Below, piece after piece: positions 62,582-64,000 of a DNA stretch of 64,000 bases. Within the stretch, counting starts at the first letter, position 1. Each line of letters opens with the position of its first letter. The stretch lies in NCBI RefSeq assembly GCF_005771425.1, contig NZ_VBTZ01000006.1, forward strand, positions 94,024-158,023, given 5' to 3'. The notes beneath the pieces were generated by a model. That model was not told where the DNA came from. It searched no databases and worked only from the letters and a program-made list of their open reading frames with translations. The position numbers and the translations under genes were made by a program. Origin of the DNA: Methylocystis sp. B8 (GTDB lineage Bacteria; Pseudomonadota; Alphaproteobacteria; Rhizobiales; Beijerinckiaceae).

Positions 62582-62998
62582 TCAGTGCTCAGGGCAGCGG
62601 AGGGTATATCCGCCGGTTATCGCGGCGAGTTCGTCGCCTTCTCCCCGCGACCAGCGAATATTGGCGCTGCGGCGACATTTATCCGAGATGTTCGCGCCGC
62701 GCTCATAGGTCGCGATGTCCTTCTCGGCGTCGACCATAAAGCCATCGTCGCGCAATTCGTCGATAAGATCGTCGACCTCGGTCGATCCCACATGGAAGCG
62801 TTCGGTAAGCCGTGACTGGAAAACCTGCTGATCGGTTTCCGTCTTTGACTCCGGCAATCCTTCGAGCAGGGTCGGCACGCCGGGGGCCGCCGCGAAACGC
62901 CAGATGCGCACGCCGAAGGCGGCAAAGAGCGCGATCAGCGCCGCGGCGATGATGAGGTTTTTGCCGCGCAATGGCGGACGGCCGGCGTCCAGGTTCAT
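62582..62998 (-). CDS. Hypothetical single-TM protein
   Basis: 138 residues. One N-terminal membrane helix (LIIAAALIALFAAFGVRIWR) is followed by an extracytoplasmic helical domain (VFQSRLTERFHVGSTEVDDL, then IDELRDDGFMVDAEKD) with two Cys (SDKCRRSA, TLRCPEH). Function unknown. It lies upstream of murJ on the same strand, 39 bp away. Confidence 0.7.
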   Translation of the reverse strand: MNLDAGRPPLRGKNLIIAAALIALFAAFGVRIWRFAAAPGVPTLLEGLPESKTETDQQVFQSRLTERFHVGSTEVDDLIDELRDDGFMVDAEKDIATYERGANISDKCRRSANIRWSRGEGDELAAITGGYTLRCPEH

Positions 62999-63065
62999 TA
63001 ATTTGCGCCTCGTCTATTAGTTGCGGCGAGCAGTGAATGTAACGGTTGAATAAGCGTTTGTATCT

Positions 63066-64000
63066 TCATGTTTTTAAAGTATTATTAACCTCTCTAGCGC
63101 TGGTTTCCTCACCGCCCAATCTTTCTGCGACGAGATAAAGCGGCCTTCCCTTTACCTCATTAAAGATGCGCGCGACATACTCGCCGAGCACGCCAAGAGA
63201 AATCAGCTGAACGCCGGAGAAAAAGGCGATCGACACCACCAGCGTGGGAAAGCCCGGCGTGTCGACGCCAAAGAGCATGGTGCGCGCCCAATAATATACC
63301 GCCATGGCGAGGGCGAAGGCCGATATGCCCATTCCGACATAGGTCCAAACCTTGAGTGGAATTGAGGAGAAGGACATCAGCCCGTCGAGCGCGAAACGCG
63401 CCAGCCTCGAGAAATTGAATTTCGACTTTCCGGTGGCCCGTTCCTCAACTTCGAAAGGCACGCCGATCGATTTGAAGCCGATCCAAGCGAAGAGGCCCTT
63501 ATTGAAGCGCGCCCGCTCGCGCATCGTCAGCAGCGCGTCGACCGCCTGCCGATCGAGGAGGCGAAAGTCGCCGGCGCCGGGCGGCAGCCGCACGTCGCCG
63601 AAATTCTCCAGCAAACGGTAAAAGAGGCGGGTGAGCGCGACGCGCAGCTTAGGATCGGTGGCGCGGTCGATGCGCTGGCCGTAGACATTCTTGTAGCCTT
63701 CACGCCACTTCTCGATGAATTTTGCAATCGCTTCCGGCGGGTGCTGGAGATCGGCGTCCAGGATCACGACCGCGCGTCCTTTGGCGTGGTCGAGCCCGGC
63801 GGCGATTGCAACCTCTTTGCCGAAATTGCGCGAAAGCGACAGGGCGCGAAAGCGTGGCTCCTCAGCGCAGAGGTCTCGCAAGATGTCCAGGCTCTCGTCG
63901 CTAGAGCCGTCGTCGACGAAGACCGCCTCATAGGAGACGTCGCAGACGTCGAGGGCGGACCCGATTCGGGCCGCCAGCGGCCGAAGATTCGCCGCTTCGT
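63066..64000 (-). CDS. Glycosyltransferase family 2, DPM1/GtrB-like (5' partial)
   Basis: At least 311 codons; the N-terminus lies beyond the right edge (the frame is open to 63998). The visible part includes VSYEAVFVDDGSSDESLDIL, SLSRNFGKEVAIAAGLDHAK, VVILDADLQHPPEAIAKF (DxD-like) and RFNKGLFAWIGFKSIGVPFE, followed by two C-terminal membrane helices. This is the polyprenyl-phosphate sugar transferase group that makes lipid-linked sugars for lipopolysaccharide or glucan modification. The donor sugar is not deducible. Confidence 0.9.
   Translation of the reverse strand, partial: EAANLRPLAARIGSALDVCDVSYEAVFVDDGSSDESLDILRDLCAEEPRFRALSLSRNFGKEVAIAAGLDHAKGRAVVILDADLQHPPEAIAKFIEKWREGYKNVYGQRIDRATDPKLRVALTRLFYRLLENFGDVRLPPGAGDFRLLDRQAVDALLTMRERARFNKGLFAWIGFKSIGVPFEVEERATGKSKFNFSRLARFALDGLMSFSSIPLKVWTYVGMGISAFALAMAVYYWARTMLFGVDTPGFPTLVVSIAFFSGVQLISLGVLGEYVARIFNEVKGRPLYLVAERLGGEETSAREVNNTLKT

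Overview
The window is a high-GC alphaproteobacterial chromosome segment. The order dgt, argS, SPOR protein, nagZ, scpA, scpB, tatA, tatB, tatC, serS, surE, pcm, LysM/M23 lipoprotein is a familiar block in Rhizobiales-type genomes. The codon use and the GNAT, NUDIX, IalB and ZapE neighbours fit the same order. A Methylocystaceae/Beijerinckiaceae-like organism is plausible, but nothing in the sequence fixes the genus. No rRNA or CRISPR array is present.

Layout. 1-5.8 kb: tripartite RND efflux operon (outer-membrane factor cut by the window edge, adaptor, pump). 6.0 kb: tRNA-Asn. 6.2-7.5 kb: PfkB kinase and an A-type Fe-S carrier on the minus strand. 7.7-21.9 kb: the housekeeping block, covering nucleotide, translation, chromosome condensation, Tat export, protein repair and cell-wall functions. 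22-27 kb: small enzymes (ZapE-type ATPase, two GNATs, NUDIX, metallophosphoesterase). 27.3-34.0 kb: a very large membrane-anchored GH94 protein followed by acetate kinase. 34-39 kb: an accessory patch with hypothetical proteins, a NepR-like small protein, an alpha/beta hydrolase, a 3' tRNA fragment, an SGNH hydrolase, a broken SRAP gene and a YflT-like membrane protein. 39.2-41.1 kb: tRNA-Thr, rlmB and ispE.

41,119-55,970 is an integrated mobile element of about 14.8 kb. A perfect 47-bp direct repeat bounds it. The right copy is the 3' part of an intact tRNA-Gly(GCC) gene; the left copy is an orphan fragment beside a tyrosine recombinase gene. Short GGCTTCCGA-type repeats lie inside both ends and could be integrase arm sites. 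The left half is one rightward operon of small phage-like genes (AlpA-type HTH protein, several hypotheticals with stop/start overlaps, an iteron-like array inside one gene, and two small proteins resembling the tail of phage prohead proteases). The right half is mosaic cargo that looks lower in GC: a GrlR-like plus DUF6680-like pair, a GVxG-repeat protein, an SRAP protein, a three-repeat CCCH zinc-finger mini-protein, a HEPN-like protein, small membrane proteins and a truncated ParB-like gene. I see no capsid, terminase or conjugation genes, so it looks like a satellite-type or decayed phage-derived island rather than a full prophage.

56-64 kb: a small membrane protein, DUF985 cupin, IalB-family protein, ubiG, lysC, two DUF2780-like paralogues, murJ, a hypothetical membrane protein and a glycosyltransferase cut by the right edge.
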